Source: Chloracidobacterium sp.
Lineage (GTDB): Bacteria; Acidobacteriota; Blastocatellia; Pyrinomonadales; Pyrinomonadaceae
Assembly: GCA_016716305.1 (NCBI GenBank)
Contig: JADJWP010000002.1
Span: 866,501-930,500, forward strand
Reading direction: 5' to 3'
DNA: 64,000 nt
Of the stretch, positions 36,786 to 44,691 are shown piece by piece. A program made the position numbers and the translations under genes. Every line of letters starts with the position of its first letter. The stretch's first letter is position 1. Below the pieces are notes generated by a model. It was not told the DNA's origin. It ran no database searches and saw only the letters and a list, made by a program, of their open reading frames with translations.

Positions 36786-37204
36786 GCCAAAGTGGGGCGT
36801 TTTTGATGATCCTGCCCACAATTCCCTTTTGGACCTAAACATGCCCATCATCCGCGTTTTCCGAATGCGTCCGTTCCACCCCGCATTTCCACAGATAGGA
36901 ACCATATGACCAAACGTCGACGACATATGACCTGGAACGAGGCAATCATGACCGCGCATGACCGCATATAGCCATTTCTTGCCGTAGTCCACCAGACCCG
37001 GAAACTGCGGCCCATCGCGACCAGGCCAACAATTTGCGATGTATATCGAACTACTCATCTTAAGCTGAGATATTGATAAGCCTTAGGGTGATCCCCTCAA
37101 AATGTGAAAAGCATGGAAGACCGGTTTAGTCCCGTAGTCTTAATGATTGATGCGGCCAAGCCCTCGATGAAATGAAAAACGATCGCAACATCTGCAACAA
37201 CCAT
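36786..37204. other. Intergenic region without a supported gene
   Basis: About 420 bp between the str promoter and the terminator of the 37285-39225 gene. An open frame exists on the minus strand (36753-37058) but has no family resemblance, and the str promoter lies inside it. I see nothing else. Confidence 0.5.
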
Positions 37205-37251
37205 TTAAAAAGTGACAGAGCCGACCGCATTTTCGCGGCTGGCCCTGTCAC
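37205..37251 (-). terminator. Terminator after the repeat/glycine-zipper protein gene
   Basis: GTGACAG (37212-37218) pairs with CTGTCAC (37245-37251), with further inner GCC/GGC and CGC/GCG pairing. On the minus strand it is followed by TTTTTAAATGG. It lies 34 bp after the stop codon at 37285. Confidence 0.8.
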
Positions 37252-37284
37252 GACAGTTCTGATCGACCGATCGATCATAAACCA

Positions 37285-39225
37285 CTAACGCGAACTGACA
37301 GTTGTCGGAGCCATCGCAGTAAGGTTGAACTCAGTCCCTGAGGAGAGTTCGAGGTTATCCCTGCCCTGCAGTATGACCGTTCCAGCCCCTGCACCAGCTC
37401 CGATACCGGCACCGATCGCAGCACCGCTGCCGCCATCGACTATCGCACCGATGATCGCGCCAAGAACGGCTCCGATGCCCGCACGTGTAACGGTCTTTGT
37501 GGTCTGGTTACCGTCACGTATCACGCCTTCGTTATTGACGTTAACGACATTGCCGTTCGGCTCGCGGACCTGATCTACGATGCCCGCAAAACCATAGGTC
37601 CTTCCGTCACGTAGCCTGATCGTCTCAAAATTGAGGCCGAGGTTCGCACGGCCCGAAACAACGCCCGATCTTTCACCAACTACGCTTCCTTCGATCACAG
37701 CACCCGAGTACTGTGAAGGCGAGGTCACTATCATCGAAAAGCGGTCGCCGTTATTGACAGACTTCGTCGAAAGCGGCGTTTCGAGCCTGGCCGTCATCCG
37801 CGTGTTGTTCGGGATCAAGAATCCTTCGGTCCGATAATTATCGGAGACGGTCGGATACGCAGTCGTATTCCATTGCGGGTTGTTGCTGATCCGATCGTAA
37901 ACACTGGTCACGGTCACGGTCCGCTCCTGGTTTTCCAAATAGATGCGTCGCGTTACCCTCAATTGACCATTGTTGACGGGAGCAAAACTCACATAATAAT
38001 CGTTGACCCGATCGCCTTCATAGTTGATCGTCAGTTCGCGATCCGTCGCCGTAACGTTGACGCTCACTCTTCGTCCGTTCGGCGATGTTTCAGTACGTGT
38101 CCTGCCGTCGACCTCGAGCGACACGGAAGCCGCATTTGCCGACGACATTGTCAACTGCCGTCCGCGTTTCTCGAACGACAGAGTCTCAGGCGAACGCAGA
38201 CGGCGTTCGAGATTCACACGAGCCCGGTCACGCTGGCTGTTGTTGTAGTCTGCGTTGACTATGGCCTGTTCGACGGTGTTAGCAACATTGTCGCTCTGAG
38301 CCGTATTCAACCGCCAACTGCCCGTTAGCCGTGAGTCAAAATCGCCATACTGGTTATTTGGGTTTGTTGAGCCGGGAAATACCGGATTGTTCCAATCCCA
38401 GCTGAGGCGATAATAACTCGCCAGCGTATTCAGATCGCTGCGAACGAGGTTCCACCGGTTTGTGATGGTATTGTTCGTTCGGTTTGAGCCAAGAAAGCTG
38501 TTGATCGAGACCGACGGCCGCAGCACTTGGCCGATATCCGCGTTAACAGAATTGCGGTCGCTGTAATACTGTCTCAGATTGTTTACTGCAGCTGCGAATG
38601 TGGAGACATCCTGCGAGACATCCGATTCCTGTCTTTCCTGATACCGTCGATTAACGCGATCCCAGTTATTGAAACTGGTACGAAAACTGATCGTTCTCTG
38701 ATTCAGACGGTTGAGAAGTGTTCGAAGTTGGGCATCCGAAACGTAATAACTGCCGGTCTGGCTGCCGGGGTAGTTCTGATTCGAATTCCAATCAGATCGA
38801 ACCCTGTAGTAACCCGAAAGGGTATTGATGTCAGCACGGATCAGATTCCATTGACTCTCGGCCGTCGCGGACATGCGATTGTTCAACATGAACGTGTTTA
38901 CCTGAACGGCTCTGTTCAAAACTTCTTGTACGTCGTCCGATGTTGAACGGCGAGATGAAAAATTGTTTTTGAGTTCATCCGTCGCATTTTCGAAATTCGC
39001 GATCATTCGATTGATCGAATCCTCGCGATCGTTGTTTCGGTAGTCGATCGATCGCTCGATCTCGTTCCTGAATGCGTCGGTTCTGGTCTCGATCCGATTC
39101 AGAAGTGTCTGGACCTGACGATCGGAAACCTGATAGGCACGTGTCTGGGTTTGAGCCATTGTGCCGATAGTGATCACCAAGCTGATCAGTGATAAAAATA
39201 ATGCTTTACTTAAAATCTTTCTCAT
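37285..39225 (-). CDS. Secreted protein with two tandem repeats and a glycine-zipper segment
   Basis: 646 residues from ATG 39225, preceded by a strong AAGGAGGAC site; an in-frame ATG 23 codons upstream is rejected. Signal peptide at residues 1-25 ending TMAQT. Two tandem units of about 120 residues follow, each opening with VSD-Q-TLLNR-R-F and ending W-LIRAD-NTLSGYYR or WNLVRSDLNTLASYYR. A beta-rich middle (residues 300-460) comes next. The C-terminal part is an SH3/TrbI-like beta segment (RMTARLETPLSTKSVNNGDRF), then a glycine-rich stretch (GAVLGAIIGAIVDGGSG near residue 595) resembling glycine-zipper outer-membrane proteins. I do not recognise the complete architecture; a cell-envelope role is inferred. 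Confidence 0.8.
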   Translation of the reverse strand: MRKILSKALFLSLISLVITIGTMAQTQTRAYQVSDRQVQTLLNRIETRTDAFRNEIERSIDYRNNDREDSINRMIANFENATDELKNNFSSRRSTSDDVQEVLNRAVQVNTFMLNNRMSATAESQWNLIRADINTLSGYYRVRSDWNSNQNYPGSQTGSYYVSDAQLRTLLNRLNQRTISFRTSFNNWDRVNRRYQERQESDVSQDVSTFAAAVNNLRQYYSDRNSVNADIGQVLRPSVSINSFLGSNRTNNTITNRWNLVRSDLNTLASYYRLSWDWNNPVFPGSTNPNNQYGDFDSRLTGSWRLNTAQSDNVANTVEQAIVNADYNNSQRDRARVNLERRLRSPETLSFEKRGRQLTMSSANAASVSLEVDGRTRTETSPNGRRVSVNVTATDRELTINYEGDRVNDYYVSFAPVNNGQLRVTRRIYLENQERTVTVTSVYDRISNNPQWNTTAYPTVSDNYRTEGFLIPNNTRMTARLETPLSTKSVNNGDRFSMIVTSPSQYSGAVIEGSVVGERSGVVSGRANLGLNFETIRLRDGRTYGFAGIVDQVREPNGNVVNVNNEGVIRDGNQTTKTVTRAGIGAVLGAIIGAIVDGGSGAAIGAGIGAGAGAGTVILQGRDNLELSSGTEFNLTAMAPTTVSSR

Positions 39226-39405
39226 TGTTTTGTCCTCCTTGGACAAATTCCTGTTGTCATCGCGCGAATATCTGCGGACAATCAAGTCCGGCATTTGATC
39301 CGGTTTACCGATCGCAGGAACAGTAAAGTCTGGTGCAGACCGTTCGGTGTCGTCCCCGCGTTGTCAAACATCGATGCTTAACGCCGCTTATTCGATCCTG
39401 TTTTC

Positions 39406-39768
39406 TTAAACTATGCTCGAACTCCTTTGGCCGTTACCTGATCGTTTAGACGTATTGCCCGAGTCATTCTGCTTCGGTGCGCCAGCTTCCGCCGCATCGC
39501 CCGTCTTTCCTAAGACAAGGTCCGAGATCATTTCGCCTTCTTGACTCAACTTTGCGGATGCAAGATCGTAGACATTCGCCACCTTTTCCTTAACAGACTC
39601 CAGTGCCTCAGCCGATTTTGCTTTGAATTCAACTGCTTTTTCGAGTGAAAGGTCATAGCCTTTTCTGGTCGCATCGGCAATATCGCCCCGAAATTCACTT
39701 CCGGATTTTGGTGCAAAAAGTAGTGCGACAGCAACGCCGATGCCGCCCCCGATCAATAGATAGGACAT
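39406..39768 (-). CDS. YtxH-like small membrane protein
   Basis: 120 residues. One N-terminal membrane segment rich in glycine (LLIGGGIGVAVALLFAPKSG), immediately followed by the family signature APKSGSEFRGDIAD, then an amphipathic helical stretch (residues 35-80) and a disordered Ser/Gly/Asn-rich tail. This is the YtxH / gas-vesicle-protein-like family, often linked with envelope stress in other bacteria; its molecular role is not known. GGAG lies close before the ATG. Confidence 0.75.
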   Translation of the reverse strand: MSYLLIGGGIGVAVALLFAPKSGSEFRGDIADATRKGYDLSLEKAVEFKAKSAEALESVKEKVANVYDLASAKLSQEGEMISDLVLGKTGDAAEAGAPKQNDSGNTSKRSGNGQRSSSIV

Positions 39769-40197
39769 TGCTCCAAAAAAACCTCGATCAGCAGTGTTTC
39801 GGCGTTGCAGTTCAGTATTTCTTTAATTTTTTTCTTCCATTTAATAACTCCCTAGCTCATCATCAGCCCGCATGGTCGCAATATATCGCCCGCGTATCGG
39901 TTCTGGCGGCGAAGATCGCATATTTCGGGCTCGTTGAGATCTAAATGAATGATAGTTGAATTTTGATCGGGAATTCGTGCGCAATCGCACATAAGATAAC
40001 TTAAATAACTGATATAAATGGTTTATGTTCCGCGGAAAATATGTTTTTCGTGAAAAATGTCGGTTAGTATGCCGATCAGGCCGTTGGCTATTTCACATTG
40101 ATCGGCTGCGTAAACCGACTGACTGATCAAAACCGCCGCCGAACCCGTTCGAAGCAGATTTCGATCGGAGAGTGTTGGGGCGAAGGGAGGAAAGAAA
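39769..40197. other. Intergenic region, A/T-rich, divergent
   Basis: 429 bp between the YtxH gene (-) and the mini membrane protein (+). It is A/T-rich around 39970-40060 and contains a perfect 10-bp palindrome TTCCGCGGAA at 40028-40037. Promoters for both divergent genes probably lie here, but I cannot place them. No gene seen. Confidence 0.4.
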
Positions 40198-40347
40198 ATG
40201 CTTTGGACTATATTAATAATTCTACTGGTTTTGTGGGCTTTGGGTTTCGGCTTTGCCGGAGCGCAGGTTGGCAGCCTTGTTCACGTTCTTTTGGTGATCG
40301 CAGCTATCGTTTTGGTTCTGCAGCTTGTGAGAGGACGCAGGGTCTAG
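40198..40347 (+). CDS. lmo0937-type mini membrane protein
   Basis: A 49-residue protein that I translated directly: starts MLWTILIILLVLWALGFG and ends LVRGRRV. A strong ribosome binding site, AAGGGAGGAAAG, precedes ATG 40198. Two membrane segments (residues 3-20 and 26-43) and the C-terminal GRRV match the lmo0937 family of tiny membrane proteins found across bacteria; function unknown. A perfect hairpin terminator lies 100 bp downstream. Confidence 0.85.
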   Translation: MLWTILIILLVLWALGFGFAGAQVGSLVHVLLVIAAIVLVLQLVRGRRV

Positions 40348-40447
40348 GCCGCGATCCGGCCTCGTCTTTATCTGAACGTAAGCACTAACACCCACTGACG
40401 ACGGCTGATCAATACCCGGAGAAACATTTCCGATCGATTTCGGTATC

Positions 40448-40492
40448 AAAGCCGAAGTGCGTCTATTTCGATAGACGCACTTCGGCTTTCTA
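40448..40492. terminator. Perfect 19-bp hairpin terminator, bidirectional
   Basis: AAAGCCGAAGTGCGTCTAT (40448-40466) is perfectly complementary to 40471-40489 around a TTCG tetraloop. The ends are A- and T-rich on both strands, so it can serve both the plus-strand mini membrane gene and the convergent VWFA gene at 40556. Confidence 0.85.
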
Positions 40493-40555
40493 AGTTCCAT
40501 GTTTAGGGCTTAAGCTTTGCGGACGTGTCGCAGAGGTCGGTCGCGATTCAAAGGC

Positions 40556-41881
40556 CTACTTCAAAATGTAATGACTGCGTGTTGTAACGGTGTAATCAGG
40601 TCGGCCGCGCACCTCGACCTTTACACTTCGTCGTCTCTCGCTCGGGACACCGTCCGTCGGGTAGTATCCGATCACATAACGGCTCTCGATAACACCCAAA
40701 ATATCAGCGTAGATGCGTCCCGCATCTTCCGGTTTCTCCATCACGGCAGTATTGCCGCCCGACAGTTCCGCCACTTTGAACATTGCAGCTTGGCCGGCAG
40801 TGCGTACATTTTCTTCTCGGTCTTCAAACATACGCGTCATTTCCGCCGGATAATCGGTTTTCCACCCAAATGCTTCGTTAACCTTCGCCCATGAAATTCT
40901 CGCTCGATTCGCTCGTTCTCTTTTCGGCAGTCCGAAAAACCGAATTCCTGGAATAACAGAATAGATCGTGACCCTTGAAACCTCAATAGCTTCTTCTATC
41001 TCCCCAAAACCGAACTTCTTAATTGCGCTTTCCCCCGAATATTTCATTCCACTGTTCATTCTTGTCGTGTGTGATACCGGGTAAGGAAGGTTTTTGTCGG
41101 GTTTTAGCCAGATCATATGACCTCCGTCGCCCTGAAAAATGATGACACGCTGTTTTCGTTTATCGTCAAACATCTCATTCAGGACTGCAAGCAGCGTTTC
41201 AAACTGCCCGCCACGGCCAATATTAAGCGCGTGTTCATATCCCTGGTCATCTTTTCGAGCTCCGCGCCGATACCATGAGGCGTATTCAATGCCTCTTTTC
41301 TCCACCTCGTTCAAGGTGGCTTTAAGGAGCGTCTTATCGGCTGTGAAATCCGAATGGAGTATCAAGTCGGCCGTAACGATCGCCATCTCGTCATCGGGCC
41401 TGAGTTTATCAACGAGGGTCTTCGCGGCGTCCGTACTCATTTTCAGGAATGGAAACTGCAATAGACTGGTGTCGATTACAAGTACTATAGAACGCGGAAT
41501 CCGTGAGTTTTCGCTAGCGGCGAACACTTCGATCGACTGTGGAACCTGGTCTTCCAGCAAAAGAAAATCAGAACCCTTGAGCTGGGTCACAACATTCCCC
41601 GCACGATCGGAAACCAGCAAATCATGCAAGACAAGCCCGGTTTCTATTTTAATAACTTCATCATCGTCGGTTTTATTGTCGATGCTTTTTAACGGGTCGT
41701 TCTTTGCATTCAAATTCGCGGTCTGTTTTCTCTTTTTTTCATATTTCTGAAGGCTTGAGCCGAAATTCTTGATTCTAGCGCTTGTCTGTGAAGATGGCCC
41801 CGCAGGCGTGCCGGACGGCGTTTGACCTGAAGTTAAAAAGAAGGATGACGCAACGAAAACCAGAACCGAGAAAGACTTCAT
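40556..41881 (-). CDS. Secreted VWFA-related Acidobacterial-domain protein
   Basis: 441 residues from ATG 41881. Signal peptide at residues 1-20 (MKSFSVLVFVASSFFLTSGQ). A Lys-rich linker precedes a beta-rich segment with the family hallmark DFLLLEDQVPQSIEVF, then the von Willebrand A core starting IVLVIDTSLLQFP. The metal site is normally DxSxS; here it reads DTSLL, so the second serine is missing. The C-terminus contains RYVIGYYPTDG, another family hallmark. Such proteins are numerous and largely uncharacterised in Acidobacteriota. Confidence 0.85.
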   Translation of the reverse strand: MKSFSVLVFVASSFFLTSGQTPSGTPAGPSSQTSARIKNFGSSLQKYEKKRKQTANLNAKNDPLKSIDNKTDDDEVIKIETGLVLHDLLVSDRAGNVVTQLKGSDFLLLEDQVPQSIEVFAASENSRIPRSIVLVIDTSLLQFPFLKMSTDAAKTLVDKLRPDDEMAIVTADLILHSDFTADKTLLKATLNEVEKRGIEYASWYRRGARKDDQGYEHALNIGRGGQFETLLAVLNEMFDDKRKQRVIIFQGDGGHMIWLKPDKNLPYPVSHTTRMNSGMKYSGESAIKKFGFGEIEEAIEVSRVTIYSVIPGIRFFGLPKRERANRARISWAKVNEAFGWKTDYPAEMTRMFEDREENVRTAGQAAMFKVAELSGGNTAVMEKPEDAGRIYADILGVIESRYVIGYYPTDGVPSERRRSVKVEVRGRPDYTVTTRSHYILK

Positions 41882-42055
41882 ATTCAAACTCAGCGGGCAA
41901 CAGCAAAATCGCTGAATCTATTAAACGAGGCCAATTGATCCATCGACGAAACAAGTTGGAACATCGAAACTGAATGCGATCAAATTAGAATTCATCACCT
42001 TTGAGGACTCCTCCCAGATATCCGCTTAAGGAGCACTCTAATAATCAGGCCCAAG

Positions 42056-42538
42056 TTACTGACAAGCGCTTACCTTACTAGCGAGCATGCATGCTGAGTA
42101 CTGCGCAAAAATCGCCAATCTCTCCTCCTGATTCGGATAATCAAGATAATTATGCTGAATCGCACAATCATCAGCCATAGCCCGTGCTTGATCGCACTCG
42201 TCAACAGTTATCGGCGTGCAAGTGGCCCATGCGGCGGTGAACAAAGCTGTGTCCGCCTGAGCGAGTGCGGTATGTCGTGATATTTGGCAATCTGAAATAC
42301 AGTTTGGGTTTTGACTGTTTTGGCATTGCTGTTGACAAGTTGTAGGGACACCGTAGTAATAGCTCTGAAAAGCATTACTATAGGCCCAGTTTGCGTTGGT
42401 GAAATTGGTGAACGTTTCCTCACAACTCGAGGCTTCAACACAGCGACTGCCAAATGCAGCGTAATAAACAAAACCAACTGAGAGCAACGTGAAACTAAAG
42501 ATTCCGGCCCGAATCATTGAATTGGATATGTATCGCAT
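42056..42538 (-). CDS. Secreted cysteine-rich protein, unknown family
   Basis: 160 residues with GGAGG 6 nt before ATG 42538. N-terminal signal or anchor (residues 9-30, AGIFSFTLLSVGFVYYAAFG). About 12 cysteines in the mature part, including CQQQCQNSQNPNCISDC near residues 69-85, suggesting disulfides outside the cytoplasm. I do not recognise the family. Neighbours are a VWFA protein and a lone AraC-type regulator, with no shared operon evident. Confidence 0.65.
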   Translation of the reverse strand: MRYISNSMIRAGIFSFTLLSVGFVYYAAFGSRCVEASSCEETFTNFTNANWAYSNAFQSYYYGVPTTCQQQCQNSQNPNCISDCQISRHTALAQADTALFTAAWATCTPITVDECDQARAMADDCAIQHNYLDYPNQEERLAIFAQYSACMLASKVSACQ

Positions 42539-42747
42539 TTAGGCCTCCAATGGTGACTCTTTGGGTTTGATGCAGCAACGTTTGTGCAACCCGATCGTTT
42601 GGCAACAATGAATCATTGTCGTTCCAGAAATTCGTAGTTTTCCGAACCGCTTCACGATCGTTTTGTATCGTTAAGAGTTTATAGCAGGAGGTTCACCGCA
42701 TGAATGGTTGTTAGTTGTCTAAAAAGACCTTTTGTTGTCCAAATAGA

Positions 42748-43110
42748 TCATTTATGTAGAACTTTCACCTTTGACTGCTCGATCTCAGCTTGCTTATCAC
42801 GGAATTCAGATGGCGTAAGACCATATTTGGATTTGAATTCTCTGGTGAATCGACTTTTATCGACATAGCCCACGCTAGCACCGATCTCCTTGATCTGGAG
42901 GAAGCACTTTGGGTCTGAAAGCAGCTCGTGGGCCTTTGCCAATCGAAGCTGATTTAAGAACTCGACTGGCGTCTGTCCGACTTGATCCTTGAAGAGCCTT
43001 CGAAATTGTGACACAGACATCCGGACCTCTTCGGCCATCTTCACGACGGCCCACTGACGACCCAGACCGTTGGAAAGCTGCGAAACGATGTGGAAGATCC
43101 GCCTGTCCAT
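42748..43110 (-). CDS. AraC-family DNA-binding domain protein (stand-alone HTH)
   Basis: 120 residues from ATG 43110. Almost the whole protein is the double helix-turn-helix of the AraC/XylS family: VVKMAEEVRMSVSQFRRLFK near residue 25 and IKEIGASVGYVDKSRFTREF near residue 75, followed by YGLTPSEFR. There is no sensor domain, so it may be regulated by abundance or be the remnant of a larger protein. Targets unknown. Confidence 0.85.
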   Translation of the reverse strand: MDRRIFHIVSQLSNGLGRQWAVVKMAEEVRMSVSQFRRLFKDQVGQTPVEFLNQLRLAKAHELLSDPKCFLQIKEIGASVGYVDKSRFTREFKSKYGLTPSEFRDKQAEIEQSKVKVLHK

Positions 43111-43598
43111 TGAGAGTCCTACCAAACGTCTTAACCGTTTCGGAATTATTACCTAGCGCCCGAAAGGTTGTCAACGAAAGCCTGCATTCCGGCATAAATG
43201 ATGGCATTGGGATGTTAGCCGAAAAACCGACTGCCAACGCCAACCGAAATAAGATCGATACAGGTCTAACCCGTTCATTAAATGAGAACTCGAGCTGCCA
43301 TATCAACTAATATTGGGATCGTGAAATATTATGCCTGGCAGTAAAACTTTGACTGGCTTGAGTTTGCGTAAAATTGCGACGAAAGCCTCGGGTCGCAAAA
43401 TAACCTACCGTCCAATTTTGATCGCTAAGACTGACAAGCATCATGTGATTGGTGCATATTGAGTCTACGAACGCTTTCGAACCAGCGGTTGATCGGTGGG
43501 TGAAAGGTAACCTGCGGCTAAACGAAACACGGCGGGTTTGTCGGCATCAGTGATATTTGCTTTAATACTCTTTTGCCTGATCCATCGAATTTAACGCT
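43111..43598. other. Intergenic region without a supported gene
   Basis: 488 bp between the divergent AraC-type gene (-) and the [2Fe-2S] protein (+). Short open frames exist on both strands but none resembles a protein family. I see no clear repeat or terminator. Confidence 0.4.
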
Positions 43599-44636
43599 AT
43601 GAGTAACCTATTCACAGATTCGCTTAACAAGTTTGCCGAAGCCGATTGGCTCGCCGCTGTCGATTCTCTTTCGAACGAGATCCACGAAGTAGAAAGGACG
43701 GCCGTACAGGTTTGGTTCCGATTCTATCCGCTTGATCTTCATCGCTTTCTTCGATCTGCTGACGACGCAGAGGAAGCCAAACGGGGGCTTGCGATGCAGG
43801 GGGACTTTGGCCTCGACGACAAGATCGACACATCGCACAGCTTTCTTTACGGCCACCGCTATTGGCCGCAGGTAAAGGCAGCGATCGAGGCAAGGGCCGC
43901 TTCGGGCGACGATGTCAAAGAAATTGCGGACGAGATCCGGAGCATCGCGAAGACCGCTGCGGCTGCGGCGAAAACCAAGGAATCGTTGACGCTTGCGATC
44001 GCGGCTGCCGGGTTAATGACGATGATCCAGGTCGGCTTCGAAGCTTTCAAAGCGGCTCCCGGCGTCGGTCAAAAACCAGCCGGCATAATGGCCGGTTCGC
44101 CGGACTCGATCGCCGCCACCCGCAAGGCGGACGATTCGCAGGGCATTTTTGGTTTTCTTAAGACCATCGACAAGAATTTCTCGGTCGTCTATGACGAATA
44201 CGCATCGACCGGACGGTTTAGGATAGTGAACGATCAGGAGATAGCTTCGGCCTCTGCACTCGACCGCTCGCAGGACTGGCAGTCGCGTGATGCCCGCTGT
44301 TGGGAAGGCCCCGTGCCGGTCGAATGCACGTCGGCATCGTGCGGCACCTGTTGGGTAGGCGTTCTCGGCGGCGCCGAGAAGCTCTCGCAGCCTTCGGCCC
44401 GTGAACGCCGGCAGATGAAGGTCTTCGGCTATAATCAGCCTGAGTCCGACTCACCTTACATTCGCCTTGCGTGCCAGTCGCGGACGGCCGGAAATGTGAC
44501 GATCGTCATCCCGCCCTGGAACGCGGTCTTCGGCAAAAAGGTCCGCGGCAACGTCGACGAGGTCGAACTCGAACCGGCAACGACCTCGGCCAAAAAGCTC
44601 CGCGAAACGATCTCGTCGGCCGCATCCGGTGAGTAG
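43599..44636 (+). CDS. Uncharacterised protein with C-terminal plant-type [2Fe-2S] ferredoxin domain
   Basis: 345 residues. The C-terminal third carries Cys243, Cys248, Cys251 and Cys292, i.e. C-x4-C-x2-C-x40-C with CTSASCGTCWVG, the pattern of plant-type [2Fe-2S] ferredoxins. An extra Cys234 lies just before. The N-terminal 150 residues are helical with a moderately hydrophobic Ala-rich stretch (residues 125-150), and the middle has FGFLKTIDKNFSVVYDEY. No reductase domain is attached, so it probably passes electrons to a separate partner. No operon partner is evident; the next gene is convergent. Confidence 0.75.
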   Translation: MSNLFTDSLNKFAEADWLAAVDSLSNEIHEVERTAVQVWFRFYPLDLHRFLRSADDAEEAKRGLAMQGDFGLDDKIDTSHSFLYGHRYWPQVKAAIEARAASGDDVKEIADEIRSIAKTAAAAAKTKESLTLAIAAAGLMTMIQVGFEAFKAAPGVGQKPAGIMAGSPDSIAATRKADDSQGIFGFLKTIDKNFSVVYDEYASTGRFRIVNDQEIASASALDRSQDWQSRDARCWEGPVPVECTSASCGTCWVGVLGGAEKLSQPSARERRQMKVFGYNQPESDSPYIRLACQSRTAGNVTIVIPPWNAVFGKKVRGNVDEVELEPATTSAKKLRETISSAASGE

Positions 44637-44691
44637 GCTTTCGTTTTCCGAAGCACATTGTCAGCAGGCTCGCAATGAACGGCCGGTGACG

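Noticed and set aside
36753..37058. 101-residue open frame on the minus strand upstream of rpsL
   Set aside because: No family resemblance, no ribosome binding site seen, and it contains the best promoter of the window.
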